Assembly: GCF_030272615.1 (NCBI RefSeq)
Contig: NC_081413.1
Coordinates: forward strand, 332,606,302-332,670,301
Origin: Cryptomeria japonica
Taxonomy: Eukaryota; Streptophyta; Pinopsida; Cupressales; Cupressaceae
Length of the DNA stretch: 64,000 nucleotides
Reading direction: 5' to 3'
The translations under genes and the position numbers were made by a program. The notes under the pieces were generated by a model. That model saw only the letters and a list, made by a program, of their open reading frames with translations, did not search any database and had not been told where the DNA came from. The first letter of the stretch is position 1; each line of letters opens with the position of its first letter. This document shows, in pieces, positions 25,601 to 37,935 of the stretch.

Positions 25601-26945
25601 ATTGTGTGGACCTATACACACTAGGTCAATGTGGATGGTTGAGAGGCACTTGAAATTTTTGAAGGCTTTGGTTCGACAAAGAGCACATCCTGAGGGTTCT
25701 ATGGTGGAGGGATATATGGTATACCAAACTATGGTGTACATTATTGAATATCTTCCTAAGTTTGCAGCAAAAATCCACGTAGATCGCATTTGGGATCCCA
25801 ACCCCATTAATAAATTTGAAGGGGAGCACTTGATGGGGAAAGGTAGATTGAAGAAAGTGAGAGGTAATTATAAGATGTTATTGTAGTAAATTAATTCTTC
25901 GTCTTCTAAATAAATCAGTTGTAAGTGGTCTATTAATTATTTGTACAGTTGGTCGGGAATGGGATGCACTACATTTGTATATTGCAAACAATCTTGATTG
26001 GATGACGGTGTGGATTGAATGATGTCAACATTCTGGTCGCACATTAACATGGGATGGTGTCGCTTCATTGGTTAAAGAAGCTCATCGTAATGGAGATTCC
26101 AATGTTACACAAAGGGAAATTGATTTAGCATATGGTTTAAGAGATCAACAGGCGTATAATTTTATTAATCACCCGTATGTTTATCAACTCATGATGCAAT
26201 AATTTTAATATGTTAGACATATTGCAGGTCAAACACCACAAGGCTATGTGCTGCAATGGTCATAAATTTCGCATCAAATAGTTGGATGACACGAAGAAAA
26301 CTTGTGATTCTGGGATAACTGCAGTCTTTGAGGTGACCAATATTTCATCTAGAAACGACATACATCCTCAAGTGTCTCAAAATCAATACTATGGCATTTT
26401 GGATGATATACTTGAGTGTGACTTTAATTCCTTCAAATTAGTTATGTTCATCGTCAAATGGTATAGGCTACGACTGAATATAAATGATCCTGATAGAACT
26501 GTTATCGAACATGATAATGGATTTACAATGGTTAATACAAGGTCGTTTGAATGAGTTGGGGATGAGCCCTATGTTCTTCCAAGTCAATGTGAGCAGGTAT
26601 TTTACTCGGAGGTTCCACATAAACCGGGTTGGTCATTTGTTGTTAGACATGATCCAAGAGGAAGGCCGATAATGTATAATGTGATGGAAGAAGAAGATAC
26701 CGAAGAAGTAGAAGATGATATAGATGATCACGATCGATAGTTACTCGATGATGTTCCTGACGGAAATGTACACGAAGAAGAAGTTGATGATGATGATGGT
26801 GTTGCTGCTGATGGTGATGGTGATGGTGATGGTGATGGTGATGGTGATGGTGATGGTGATGGTGATGGTGATGGTGATGGTGATGGTGATGACGAACACA
26901 ATGACGATGACGAGGAGGAGGAGGAGGAGGAGGAGGAGGAGGAGG

Positions 26946-27014
<69 letters not shown>

Positions 27015-27052
27015 GTCATGATGATGAGCTGGATGAAGAAGAAGATCAATGA
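22681..27052 (+). pseudogene. CACTA TNP2-type transposase gene, decayed
   Basis: TNP2-like proteins catalyse excision and insertion of CACTA elements. Exon 1 (22681-22884) has an N-terminal zinc-finger-like part ('CYCPCKICKGLK', 'HCRQHGHIEGG'). Later exons (22987-23354, 23449-24008, from 24103, 24366-25130, 25235-25316, about 25447-25865) join at GT-AG borders and show Transposase_21 motifs ('NLRLSLAADGVNPFGELRSV', 'IVPGKYQVKDMNVYIEPLID', 'KGKFACPFC', 'MFDAMHIGKN') and a DUF4218 block ('RHLKFLKALVRQRAHPEGSM'). The last part has four in-frame stops (26020, 26279, 26552, 26738) before an acidic tail ending at 27052. The first half is clean and the C-terminal part is dead. Confidence 0.9.
26790..27020 (+). 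repeat. in-frame trinucleotide/hexanucleotide repeats coding an acidic tail
   Basis: Three consecutive microsatellites lie in the TNP2 frame: (GATGGT)n coding Asp-Gly, (GAG)n coding Glu, and (GAT)n coding Asp. They end in 'HDDELDEEEDQ'. About 70 residues are almost entirely acidic or Gly. Homologous TNP2 proteins do not normally end like this, so slippage expansion of a short acidic stretch is likely. Confidence 0.85.
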
Positions 27053-27537
27053 CATGAATGAAATGTATGAGATGCGATTATTATACTATCTATTTAATAT
27101 TGATATCTTGATAGAAATTGATTTGACTTATATGGTTACATAAATAATTCATATGTTTTGAATTCTAATGCCATTACTTAATTAATTCATGATGCACCTC
27201 TAGCTATGTGATAGATGGTGATTTAAAATACATATGTGATGGATTACATGCTTATGATGATACATGTGACATTTTTTGAACTTTGTGTTTATTTATGGAA
27301 TGTGGACTACTTATTAGCTATGTGATGGATGGTGATTTATGATACGTATGTGATGGATTACATGTTTATGATGATACATATGTGATTCTTATGATGCTCA
27401 ATTACATATATGATGATACATATGTGATGCTTATGATGCTTATGATGCTTATGATACTGCAGCATTTATTGTTTATCAAATTACAAATGTAATGCTTATG
27501 ATGCTCAATTGTTGGTGCAGGAACCTGAACCCCTTTG
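27053..27537 (+). repeat. spacer between the two CACTA genes with short direct repeats
   Basis: The spacer is AT-rich. A block of about 70 bp around 'agctatgtgatagatggtga' (about 27202) recurs near 27318, and 'cttatgatg' and 'gatgatacatatgtgatg' recur between 27360 and 27460. No gene is seen. A possible untranslated leader of the downstream gene follows an AG at about 27520. Confidence 0.55.
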
Positions 27538-30500
27538 ATGAGGATCCTGCACAGTCTCATGGATCGACAGGTATAAGTCAATAAACCTTATAGAAATAAT
27601 ATGTTTTTTAAAAATTACAAGAAAAACAAACTTCCTCAGTTTTTAAAACCTCAACATTAGCAGCAAATCTAATACAGTTATCAACACTTGAGGCCCCAGT
27701 TGGACTTACTCAAATTTTAATCTCAACATCAACTTTATGGCCGACTTCTTCATCAATATTACCCTCATTTGCAAAATATCTCTCATTACCAACTAACTCT
27801 CTCATTTGATGGTGCACAGGTATCACCAAATAGGTATTTGTCAGATGTGTCTTCCTCAAGTGAGGGAAATGAAGGAATAGAAGAGGAAAGTGAGACATGT
27901 AGTAGATCTCAAATAGGGAGATCAACTAGAGGTCAAAAGATTAGAAGAAAATTCAATAAACGCATGGAATTTTTTCTTGCTCAAGGGGGGTCATGTTCTT
28001 ATGATGATGAGACCAAAGGCGACATTGAGGTGCCCTTGAGGTACAAACATCTACTGAAACAATGTGTACCCAAGGAACTTCCTCCAATAAACACTGATTT
28101 TTGTGTTAATGAGAGGATATATCGCATAGCACCTTCATCGTTACATGGTTTGGGCCTATTTTCCATGGACAACATAAAGGTCTGTTACAACAAAGTTGTT
28201 GAATTGATGGAGTTTGTTGGACCTTGTTACAATTATAATGATTGGATGCAGATTGTTCGATATAAAAAAAGTATGCGTAGGTATGCACTGTCAGCCAATT
28301 ATATATAACAAAAAGATAATGATCAAAGTAAACGAGTGGTTGTATACATTGATGGAAGGCCAAAAGCAACAGGGAATATTGCAGGTTTTATAAATAGTAC
28401 ACGACCTGGGTCAACTAATAAGCAACCCAATTGCATATTTGAGGCACGTGAGGGAAATTGTGTGTTTGTATGTGCGATAAAATCAATAAGTGCAGGGGAA
28501 GAGCTGCTAATCGATTACAATTTGAATCGTATAAATACAAACAAAGTTACTATCATGGGGGTGGTACGTACTATATATATACCATTTAAGCCAACTTCCA
28601 ATTAATGAATCCAATAAACCATTGTATTATTAAGTTTTTTTGCTAAGTCTATTGGTTTCATTTCGCTAACGTTTTTATATTTTTTCTTTGTCACAGGGCC
28701 ACATGGATCCACCACATAGCACAGATAGGGGTGTAGGTCTTGACACTTCTACGGAGCAGGTAAACCTCATTGTAATTGTACAAATTAGATAGAATCAAAC
28801 TATTACATTATGATCTTTTCTTGAGTGTTTTGAAGTAATTTTGACAGTGTTAATTATATTCTTGTCACAGACGGATGTTCGGGATAAGGGAAAGGAACCT
28901 GCAGTACCTCAGCACCTCCATAGGGATGTGGGATGCTCGACAGTGTTATGCATTGATGACATCGCACTTAGCGCAAACTCTATGCAATTTGTACAAAAGA
29001 ATATTAGAAAAATTAGGCAAGAGATTCTTGATTTGGCAAGCATAAGTCCTCAGATTGATGAGATAACAAAGAGGATGAAACTATTGTTGACGACAATGGA
29101 AAACTTGCAAGTAAGCAGTAATGAAAGCTTTAATCATAACAAAAGTTCAATAATGGTTTATATTTTTATCTCTTTTATGTCATTAACTAAAATATGTATG
29201 TGTTGTTTTTATAGAAATTTATAGGGTCTCATCATCCTAGTGGCGATGATCAGGGTATTGCGAGTAGTTCAGGTGATTACCATGTTCTATATATTAAAAC
29301 CACTCCTTTGGACTTGTGAACTTGTTTTTTAATGTTTTACATATTTAATGTATTACTCTTCAGGTGCTGACATGGGTCTGAGGTCGAGCTCAACTGTATT
29401 GCCGACTGCAATGTCGGCAACACGTAGCATGCAGACATCGTTTGTTGCACCGGCTCGTGTTGACCCGCCCACTGGTGGTAGATCCCTCTTTTTCTCTCTC
29501 TTTCGTTATGTGTTTATTACCCTTGAAGTGTTCTTTCTTGGAGGCATTTCATAGTGGATTCATTTACTGTGGCAGGAGATGCACATGAGGATGCGCCAGA
29601 GGCGAGTACTGCTAATAACATACCATCATTTCTTGGATCTTCCCGTATTGCTAGTACGAGAACGTTGCAGGCCACATTGGTGGTGAGCGACGAAGAATTG
29701 ATTCCCTTGAAGATACAGAAGGTTCCAGGTACTTTAAAAATATTATTATATATAGTCTAATTGTAATTTACTTACTGATCACTCATTTTGGACTAATGAT
29801 CCCATGTTTTTTTTGCAGGAAATGATATTTTTTATAAAAATCTTAATGACATTTCATTGCAGATATTTGGGCCCACCATACATAAAAGGTGGAACATCAT
29901 ACGTGAACTAACCCTTATCCACTTTTTTGATTTCATATCATTGCTAGAATAGTTTTCCTTTTATCCATTTCTTGAACTATATCAAAGGTAGCTTCAGTTT
30001 CTTTCTAAATCTAACAGGTTTGTTTTTGCTTTAAAGGTGGAATGACCAAGAAAAAGTTAAAAGATGAACTCACAAACCGTATGGTAGGGTTGTTTGGAAA
30101 TGACACATTCAACAAGACTAAGCTCCTAGAAAAAGCTAGCACATATCTGAAGTATGTGAGGGACCAATACAGGACACATTTAGAGAAGAACGTAAAGTAT
30201 GAGCGTCCCCCCATGATTCCAGAGAGGGAGTGGAAGGACCTGATTTTGGATGCAAAGGAGAGAATTGAAAGGAAAAAAGGAAATACACCACCAGACGCCA
30301 AAAGAAGGTATGTGATACTATTAAGAAAGTGAATATGTACTAATTATTCATTATATTTATATAATCTAACATATTTCAAACTTTTCATAGATTGAGTGAC
30401 ACATCAAAGGCAACCAAGGCAAGACAAGAAAAGCATGGGCAACACAAACTCGGCTCTGGTGGTTATATGAAACTTGCCGCACGAATTGTAAGAATCAGTA

Positions 30501-31508
30501 AATTAAGTATCACATCAAAATATTTATAAATTGTAAACAATTTTTTTTTGATCAAACAATACAAGCAAAATTCACAATACTAAGCAAAAATGCAGGGCTC
30601 TGAATTCAATAGAATTGGCTACCAGCAAGGCTATATAGCCGTGGCTAAATGGCTACGAGAATTGAGTGGGCAAACACGAGATTCTGATGCATCTGTCACA
30701 ACAGTAATTAAGCTAAATGAAAATTATTTCAAATTGAATACTTAACCAATAATCTATTTGATGTTAAGTTTCAACATAAAGTGACTATATTTTTTTTAAA
30801 TAAGCAAGCAATGATAACACTGCGCATGACATTGGAATGCAGCATGATAATCGTGGAACAGAACCTGTACATGAAGGTCCGGATGTGCATCCTAGTAGTG
30901 GAGGTATTCATTTGCTATTCAAATTTTTTTATGTAATTATTAATACAATTAAACATCTTAAATTGAAAATTAGTGTAGTAATTAATGTAACCTTTATTGT
31001 TAATATTTTAGAGCATGTAGTTGGTGGTGACCAAGTGGAGCATGATCCGGGTAGACAACATCAGGAACGTGATGTTCCCCAATCAGGTAAAGAGGACCAC
31101 TGTTATTCCTTTAAACAAATTTAATTGCAATTGGTGTATTGATTAATGTAACGTTTCGTATTTCAACTCCAGAGGATCTAGAGGGTGCTCAGCATGTCGA
31201 GGTTGAGGCTAGACAAAATGATGTGGAAGATGATGTGGCCCCATCAGGTAAACAGTGTAACGATTGTGTTCTTTAAATTAATGAAATACTTGTAACAATA
31301 ATAAAAAAATGTTTTGAATTTAACCCAATTCTTTGTTATTGCAGAGGACCCCCCTTTGGTTCAGCATCCTCGTCCTTTGTATAGGACTAGGCATACATCA
31401 AGAGCACGAGAAGAGGGCATAACATCCGCAGATGGGGGAAATGATGAAGAAACCGATGTTCCACTTAGTCTTTTCATAGCTTCAAAGAAAAAACAAAGAA
31501 AGAAATGA
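27538..31508 (+). pseudogene. SET-domain plus Transposase_24-type CACTA gene
   Basis: SET domains methylate lysines on histones or other proteins. Exon 1 may start at the ATG at 27538. Exon 2 (27820-28563) holds a SET domain: 'SSLHGLGLFSMDNI', 'ELMEFVGPCYNYNDW', 'GNIAGFINSTRPGSTN' then 'KQPNC', and 'SISAGEELLIDYNL' with the catalytic-type Tyr. Further exons (28697-28759, 28871-29110, 29215-29272, 29364-29477, 29576-29728, 29819-29902, 30037-30308, 30391-30487, 30596-30703) keep phase across GT-AG borders. They encode a coiled-coil stretch and a Transposase_24 (Ptta/En/Spm) region ('KYERPPMIPEREWKDLI', 'RQEKHGQHKLGSGGYMKLAA'). Small acidic exons run to 31508; the acceptor near 30800 is unsettled. 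One TAA at 28306-28308 interrupts the SET domain, at a site where CAA would fit. Confidence 0.78.
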
Positions 31509-34500
31509 TTGTAATCTACCTTATTTGATAATGACTGATTTTTATGTGTAATGAATGTAATTATGTGCTAATGAATGTTCATGAATGATATGTGTTGATG
31601 ATTATTGATGAATGTTGTGTTTTAATGAAAGTTAATGAATTTTATGTGTTAATGAAAGTTATGTGATAATGAATGAATGTTATATTTTAATAATGGATGA
31701 AAGAATGTTAGATGTTAACAGGGAATTTAGAGTGATGTTAGGGGGGGGGGGGAGGGGCCAAATGAGCTTCCACCTTCACGTGGTTGGCCCTGTTAAGTAG
31801 AGAATATTAAACTATTCTTGAAACAAAGCAAAGCTCAATTATAAGATGTGAAATGTTTGAAAGGTGAGAGTCCAGAAACAGATGTGAAATGTTTAAGTAG
31901 GCCTCCCAATGAAGTGGATCTCATAGACACGAAGAATCCTATATAGAGAATCATTGAGAGCCCTTGAAGAAGCAAATTTGAACTTTGATGAAGCAATACA
32001 TGATGGAGGAATATCTTGCAAGAGGAAATAAAAGTCATTATGGTGTCATCTAGATCTAAAATGTGGTCTACTTTTCAAAAAAGTAAAGATGCTTGATATG
32101 AATGTGTCCTAGTGGGGTGAATCTAGAAGACATATAATCCTATTACAAAGAATCATGGAAAGTTCTAGAAGAAGCAACTTTTAATTCTGAAGTAGCAACA
32201 CGTACAAGAGATGTTCTCATTTGTAGATGGAGTATCAAGAGGAGGATCACTAGTCCATGGACCATGTCATCGTTGTTAAATACCTGCGCTTTTGTTCATA
32301 GTCACTTGGTGTAGGAATGAATTCAATGAGATAGGGTAGGAGATCCTACATAATGTAATTGTGGTTTCCCCATCAACCTCTACCATTGTGATTAAAGGGG
32401 TCTCAATCATAGAAGGGTGGATAAGGTAGCATGGATAGGGAGGGCAGGTACAAGTTTACCCACTAAGCACACCACCTCATATGGATGGCGGACTGCCACA
32501 TGGGGCCAAGAGGGATGGTATATCCGCTCTTGGGCTTAGCATGTGGATAGCTTTAGGTACCCTATCATGTTTCTCATCCAAGCCCTATTATGGTTTAACT
32601 CCAATTACGCATTATAGATATTGTGTAGTTCACATAAAATTTAAATAGTTATGAATATATGCTATCTAAACCTAGTTGAAATGGTTGCTCTATGAATTAT
32701 ACTTTCAATACTTGTCTAACATGATTGCAGGTTTTATCTAACATGATTGCAGGTTTCAAAAATTATTCTAATACCCTGATGGTACTGTTTCTTCATTGGG
32801 ACTACTCACATGCATTCGAGGATTGCTAAACTATCATATTCACATAATATTGTCTCAATAATAAAAAGAGAACCCTAGGTCATCTTTACCATTATATGCT
32901 TTTGATCTTGCAACTCTGCGACTGCAAATAAGATTTTAGTGGGATTCTAGGACTTCTCCTATGTTTTGATTTTTGCTTTCTCCATTGGGGCTATATTGTT
33001 CTAGGGTCTTAAACTAAGACACTGATTGTCTCCTATAGCTTCATCCCTAGTTGTCATTTGTATAATTTGATGCCAATAAGGACTGATATGCTGCTCCTTT
33101 CAGTGAAGTGTCATAGTTCTTTGGACTGCTCATACCATATTCTAAAATTTTATGAAAACCCTACAATGAATGACTCCTTGACTATCATTGTTGTTTGTAT
33201 CTTACCATTGTGGATTTGAGTCTTGATTTGACTATATGGCTTCTCTCAATAGAAAACCGTTTAAGGCATTTGTAACTTCTAATCCATGACTTCTCATCAA
33301 GCTTTGGCACATTGAGATTGGAACAGGGATCCTATACACCATCACTAGAGGTTATCAACAAGAGAAGATTCACCTATTGATCCTTTGAACTGATAATTCT
33401 TGATTGCCTTTTTGACTCATCGTGCTTTGTAATGGTGATTATCTTATTTATGGCTTGATGGATATTGATCTCTCTCTCACAAGTGTTTCAACTAATCTTT
33501 GATGAATACAAACCCTTCTCTTTTGTTGAGTGCAAATATCATGAATGCATTTATTTTTCTTAACTATCCATAATGACATTTTCAAATATCCGAGACTACA
33601 CTTAGGCCTATTGTCTCTTGATTCTTCATTGGACTATGGTTTCTTTGATAGTTCTTTGTAGCTTTATCTTTGAATGGTCACTATCTTATTTGTAGCTTTG
33701 TATTTCCTTTATGGTGGCAGACCTCATGCAATGTTTTCACCTTTAAAACCAACACTAAACCTTTAAACAACCATCTTCATAGACAGTTTGATATCAAATT
33801 GTGATACAACATTAATCATTTCACCACTGTTATCAATTATATTTTTGCATGCTCAGTGTCCATGCCTTCATTATGCTTGAGTTGATGATCGCTGCAACTT
33901 TATTACTATCAAATCTGCTTCATGATGTCTTGTATGCATATGGCATAATACTAACCTATTTATCAGTGTTGTAGACTTTTCACTTTGTGTCATGGCATCC
34001 TTTTATCTTTCATCAAGATCTGGGGGTGAAGAAAATAATTATGACACTAAATACCTATGACCTTTCACTATGAACTGCCCTTGCACATCTTCTAGAACTT
34101 CATGGGCTATGGAAATACTGTGATTTTGACCTTTCACAGCCTTTTGATTCTTTTTTGGGCTGCTAGATGGTTGTCTCTGATCTGACTGTAGACCTTGGTG
34201 CTTCATATTTATTGTTCTCTCTTGAAAAGACTCAGATTAGGACCTCTATTCATGCTTTGACAGTGATACTTGACACTGTCATCTCCATATCATGGCCACT
34301 GTCATTCATCAAATCTCATATATTGCTGCTCTCAGTGTTATACCTATCAGTTATCCATGTTGAAGACTCTCACACACCTTCTAACACTATCTTAGACTTG
34401 GCTTTTGCTATTTAATACAACATAAGACTGTAATGAGGCTGCTATGTGTCATTGATTTGACAATTTCTAATGTCTGGTAGATGTCTTTGATGCTCTCAAA

Positions 34501-35640
34501 TTGTTCTTGAAGCTTATATGGCTTGGTTATGATCCTTATAATCTTTCAGACTGATTTAGGCACTATGATCTCACTGCAAATTTATCATTTATTGGTTGTT
34601 CTTTTGTTGATAGTGACATTTATCACTACTTTCATCTGAGGCAATCACTTCTTGATAGTCAAAAGGTTGCCCATCAATTAGTTTTCATTGTCTTTAGCTT
34701 CTTGAGACCTCTTATTTATTGATAGAGAAACACAATATATTCTTCAATAATCAATCAAACCTACTCAATGTAACCCTATAACTTGTAATTTTCTGTTGTG
34801 ATTGTCTTTGTGTTTTGAACCATAAAAAAACTCTTATCATTGTCTTTTTAATTCAAAACCCTTCTTCATTACGAGCTCTAAGTAATCTATTCCTTGCTAT
34901 ACTTATGATTATCTATTAATGCTATTCAAGAATTGGGGAAAACCTAGACACTATTATCAATGTCTAAACCTTCTAACAGACTACTCTACTAGTCCTTACT
35001 GTCATTGTTATTTTGGTGGAGGCTGGACTATACTTCATTTGAAACAAACAAACCATCCATACAAATCATGCTTTCTCAAAAATGTGAAATCCTAGACTAG
35101 AGTAAAGAAGATAGCTAGCCCAGACATGAAATGCTTTGAATGTTCCAGACACGTAGCTACTCTTTGTTAGAATTTCCCTTCTAATTTTGCAACATGTCAT
35201 GGTTCTCCTTCTATGTGGCTGCCATACTGCACCTTCGACTAGAGCTTACCAAACCGAATACTAGGGTTTTCTCCCATCAAAAGTGGAGTCCTCTACCAAT
35301 GAACTCGAGATCCTCATCTTTACCATAGGTTTATCTTGAATTTTGATTGACCTTAGTTAGAATGGGCATTGAATAGTCTAAGAAAATTACCTCCAAAATG
35401 TTAAACTCAAACTTCAACTCATGAATTATAAGGCCATGCAAGTTTTTATTTCTCTTTTGATGAGAGAGGGTGAGAGGAAGAGATAATGACCCGGAGAGGG
35501 TAGAGAAAGAGAAGTAGAGAGGGAGAGAAGAAGAGAGGGATGGAGAAAGAGACCTAGAGAGGGGAGAGAGAAGAGAGATAGTAGAGAGGGACAGAGAAGA
35601 GAGATAGTAGAGAAATCTTTTTCTATAAATTTTTTTTTTC
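31509..35640 (+). other. CACTA 3' non-coding region
   Basis: No gene is recognised in this stretch of over 4 kb. It begins with a 3' UTR-like part with many 'taatgaatgtt' words, then a run of G at 31741-31752. From about 32600 to 35100 it is pyrimidine-rich and without long frames. From about 35460 to 35620 it is a purine tract of GAGA-type words on the plus strand. The reading frame of about 119 codons on the minus strand (35426-35785) is only the complement of that tract. Confidence 0.6.
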
Positions 35641-36009
35641 CAAAAAATTGGCCTACCATCGAAATTCCGACATCAAAGGGTAAAAATTCTGACAGAGGAG
35701 TGTCGTCAGATGCACAACATCCTCGTCGGAACTCTCCTGGGGCCGTCATAATTTTGACAGAGGAGTGTCGTCGGATACACAACATCCTTGTTGGAATTTT
35801 TACCCTTTGATGTCAGAATTCCGACGGTAGGCCGAGATCGCGATGGTATTCTTTCTAGGTATGACCATCCATGGCGGCCGTCGGAAAGGTTAGAGAGGAT
35901 GTCAGAATTGTGACGACCACAAGGATAGTCGGAACTTCCGACAAAAAGTTTTCGATGACTATTTTTGTCAGTAGTGCGACGAAATTGCGTCGGAATGAAG
36001 ACGATTTGC
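35641..36009. repeat. CACTA right subterminal repeats
   Basis: Short motifs around TCGGAATT/AATTCCGA and GTCGTC recur in both orientations, as is usual for TNPA-type binding sites near CACTA ends. Two arms of about 40 bp (35650-35688 and 35794-35833, starting GGCCTACC) are inverted repeats. A block of about 40 bp ('gacagaggagtgtcgtc') is directly repeated at 35691 and 35755, period 64. Confidence 0.8.
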
Positions 36010-36039
36010 CATCGAAATTTTGACCCAAATGTACTAGTG
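36010..36039 (-). repeat. right terminal inverted repeat of the CACTA element
   Basis: The reverse complement reads CACTAGTACATTTGGGTC and then AAAATTTCGATGG. It ends exactly at TAGTG before the ACC duplication. Confidence 0.9.
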
Positions 36040-36505
36040 ACCCTTTTCTATACTAATTTTATTAAGAACAAATTATAACAACACAAAGACTGAAATATTT
36101 TATTCTTTATACGCAAGACAACAAGAACAAGTGTGAGCTCAAACACTCACCGGTATTTCTCATAAAATCTACTTACTTTCAAACTCTGTTAAGAACAAGT
36201 GTAAGCAGAAAGTCTTACAACTTTTTCCCAATAGAACTTATACTTTAACTAAATTAATCTCCAATACTTGCAGCTCAAAGACTGCAAATCAGATTCGATT
36301 AAGTTCTCAAAGAAACACTTGCAAGAAAGGTAATATGGAACACAAATTCAAGAATGTAGCACAAAGACTCAAAGCTTGAGCAATTTAATTTTATTCCTTT
36401 CAATTTTTCAATTTACACATAAAAGCTCAAAGACTTCTTTGCTGCAAATTTGGCAAAGTTTTTGCTTGCTTTCAAAAAGATAAAGATTACAATAGACCCC
36501 TCAAG

Positions 36506-36513
36506 TATTTATA
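36506..36513 (-). promoter_or_regulatory. putative LTR TATA box (5' LTR copy)
   Basis: Same TATAAATA and flanks as at 6875-6882. As the 5' LTR copy it would have driven the genomic transcript before the CACTA landed. The CACTA now lies between this box and gag, which would block normal read-through. Confidence 0.55.
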
Positions 36514-36789
36514 GAAGAGGAGCCTTGAGAAAAGGTGGGAGGATCCCAACTAGCTTGAGAAATTCTCTCAACCACCAAGACTTATTCAATAACTAACTAT
36601 GACTTATTCCAACTACAGTCCTAATTGAACTCAACCTGTAGTTGCCTTACATGTAATTACAAAAGTGCAAGTAAAGACTTGATTGGCAATTTTTTAAAGG
36701 TTTTTACATGTAACTTGTCAAAACAAAATTACAACTTAGAGATTACAATTCTGGAAAAATACAACATAAGTGTTGAAAAACACTTAAGT

Positions 36790-37935
36790 TGTAGTATGTG
36801 AAGACATGAATCCTTCAAACTTCTAGATGATCATTCATAGCTCAGCAAGATTCGGTTCATGGGTGTTCTTGGCAACAACCATGATCTTCACAATGGTATC
36901 ATGGCATAGAAGAAGCATAGAGTTGTTCTTCTCCAAGATGGACAGGATTTCGTGCAAAAAGGTTTGATGTTTCATCAGAGCTTGAATTGAAGCAACTGAG
37001 AATTGTTCGCTACTCCATTCATTATGAATCCTCATATATAGATCTGCAAGAACATCTTCTTCTAGTATCAGCTCTCCATTCTGACTCATTATGTTGCAAG
37101 AAGCCTTCTCACAATGGGAAACAATACCTTGAAATACTTCACCCTGCAATCTCATTGCATCATAATTCTCCTCAATGAGGGATTTGAGACCAAGGGCTTT
37201 ATTCTCCAGAAGTTCTTCAAATTCTAAGTAAATGAACTTGGAAGAAATAATGGCATGCTCCTGAATAACACTCAACTGTTGTTGGGGCATGGTGCGGTAG
37301 ATTGTCAAACTATCTTCAACCCTTTCCATAATCTGTTTTAAAGTGTCGGAGGTATGATTCAATTTCTCTTCAATGGCCTCTAGCTTAGACATCATTCGGA
37401 AAATGTCTTTCAACACTTGTGCACATAGATCGTGAAATTGATCCACCCAAGAATCCAATGCTTGTACTTTCTGGGTAGCTCTCTCAACTCCACTAATCAG
37501 TTCTTGGGAACCGGAAGAACTTGTAAGATTACTCCCTTCACCAGCAGGTTTTGTAATTTTATGAACAGCTACAACAAGTTGTTGGTTCTCCTCTTCTAAC
37601 TTGTCTTTCTTTGCTAGAATTTTATAATACTGATGCACTAGTGAGGCTACAGATTGTTGGGCATCATGTTTGACCACTTCATGCATTTGTTTGCCCAATT
37701 CTATCCCTATAACCCTATAATCAGAAGCATGCATTTCCTCATGTGGCTTATCCATAAGGGGCTCAACAATTTCTACCAGTTTCATCTTATTGCTATCAAC
37801 AGTCACTCTTGAGATTGTCTTGGCCTTTTTAGAAACCTTGGTCCTAGGCTGATTGAGTTGCTGATAGTCAAAGACATCAAGGGATATTTCCTGCTTCTTC
37901 CTCTTTGGGGTAAAATATGGTTAAATTCTTATAAA
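36790..37935 (-). pseudogene. second copy of the LTR-encoded protein, C-terminal part
   Basis: The 5' LTR keeps an uninterrupted frame of over 320 codons (37806-36835, readable upstream to about 37916). It corresponds to the C-terminal third of the protein at 7089-10719. It is heptad-rich ('KKDKLEEENQQLVVAVHKI', 'MSKLEAIEEKLNHTSDTLKQ'), which suggests a long coiled coil. The N-terminal two thirds were lost in the 2.7-kb deletion. At the codon where the 3' LTR copy has TAG (8212-8214), this copy has CAG, which shows a C-to-T change in the other. Confidence 0.7.

Larger units (their letters stand above)
19215..36039 (+). mobile_element. 16.8-kb CACTA (En/Spm) transposon in the 5' LTR
   Basis: The left end is CACTAATACATTTGGGG. 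The right end, on the opposite strand, is CACTAGTACATTTGGGTC. ACC occurs on both sides (19212-19214 and 36040-36042), the 3-bp duplication typical of CACTA elements. Removing the insert plus one ACC restores the LTR sequence seen intact at about 6403-6420 ('ctatctacccttttctat'). The cargo is a TNP2-type transposase gene (22681-27052) and a SET plus Transposase_24 gene (27538-31508), both on the plus strand. Both genes have premature stops, so this copy is not autonomous as it stands. Confidence 0.95.

Noticed and set aside
26741-27055. Minus-strand frame made of Ile and Leu runs, like a membrane protein
   Set aside because: It is the antisense reading of the GAT/GAG/GATGGT repeats in the TNP2 tail.
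35426-35785. 119-codon minus-strand frame near the CACTA right end
   Set aside because: It reads a GAGA-type purine tract and subterminal repeats; composition explains it.
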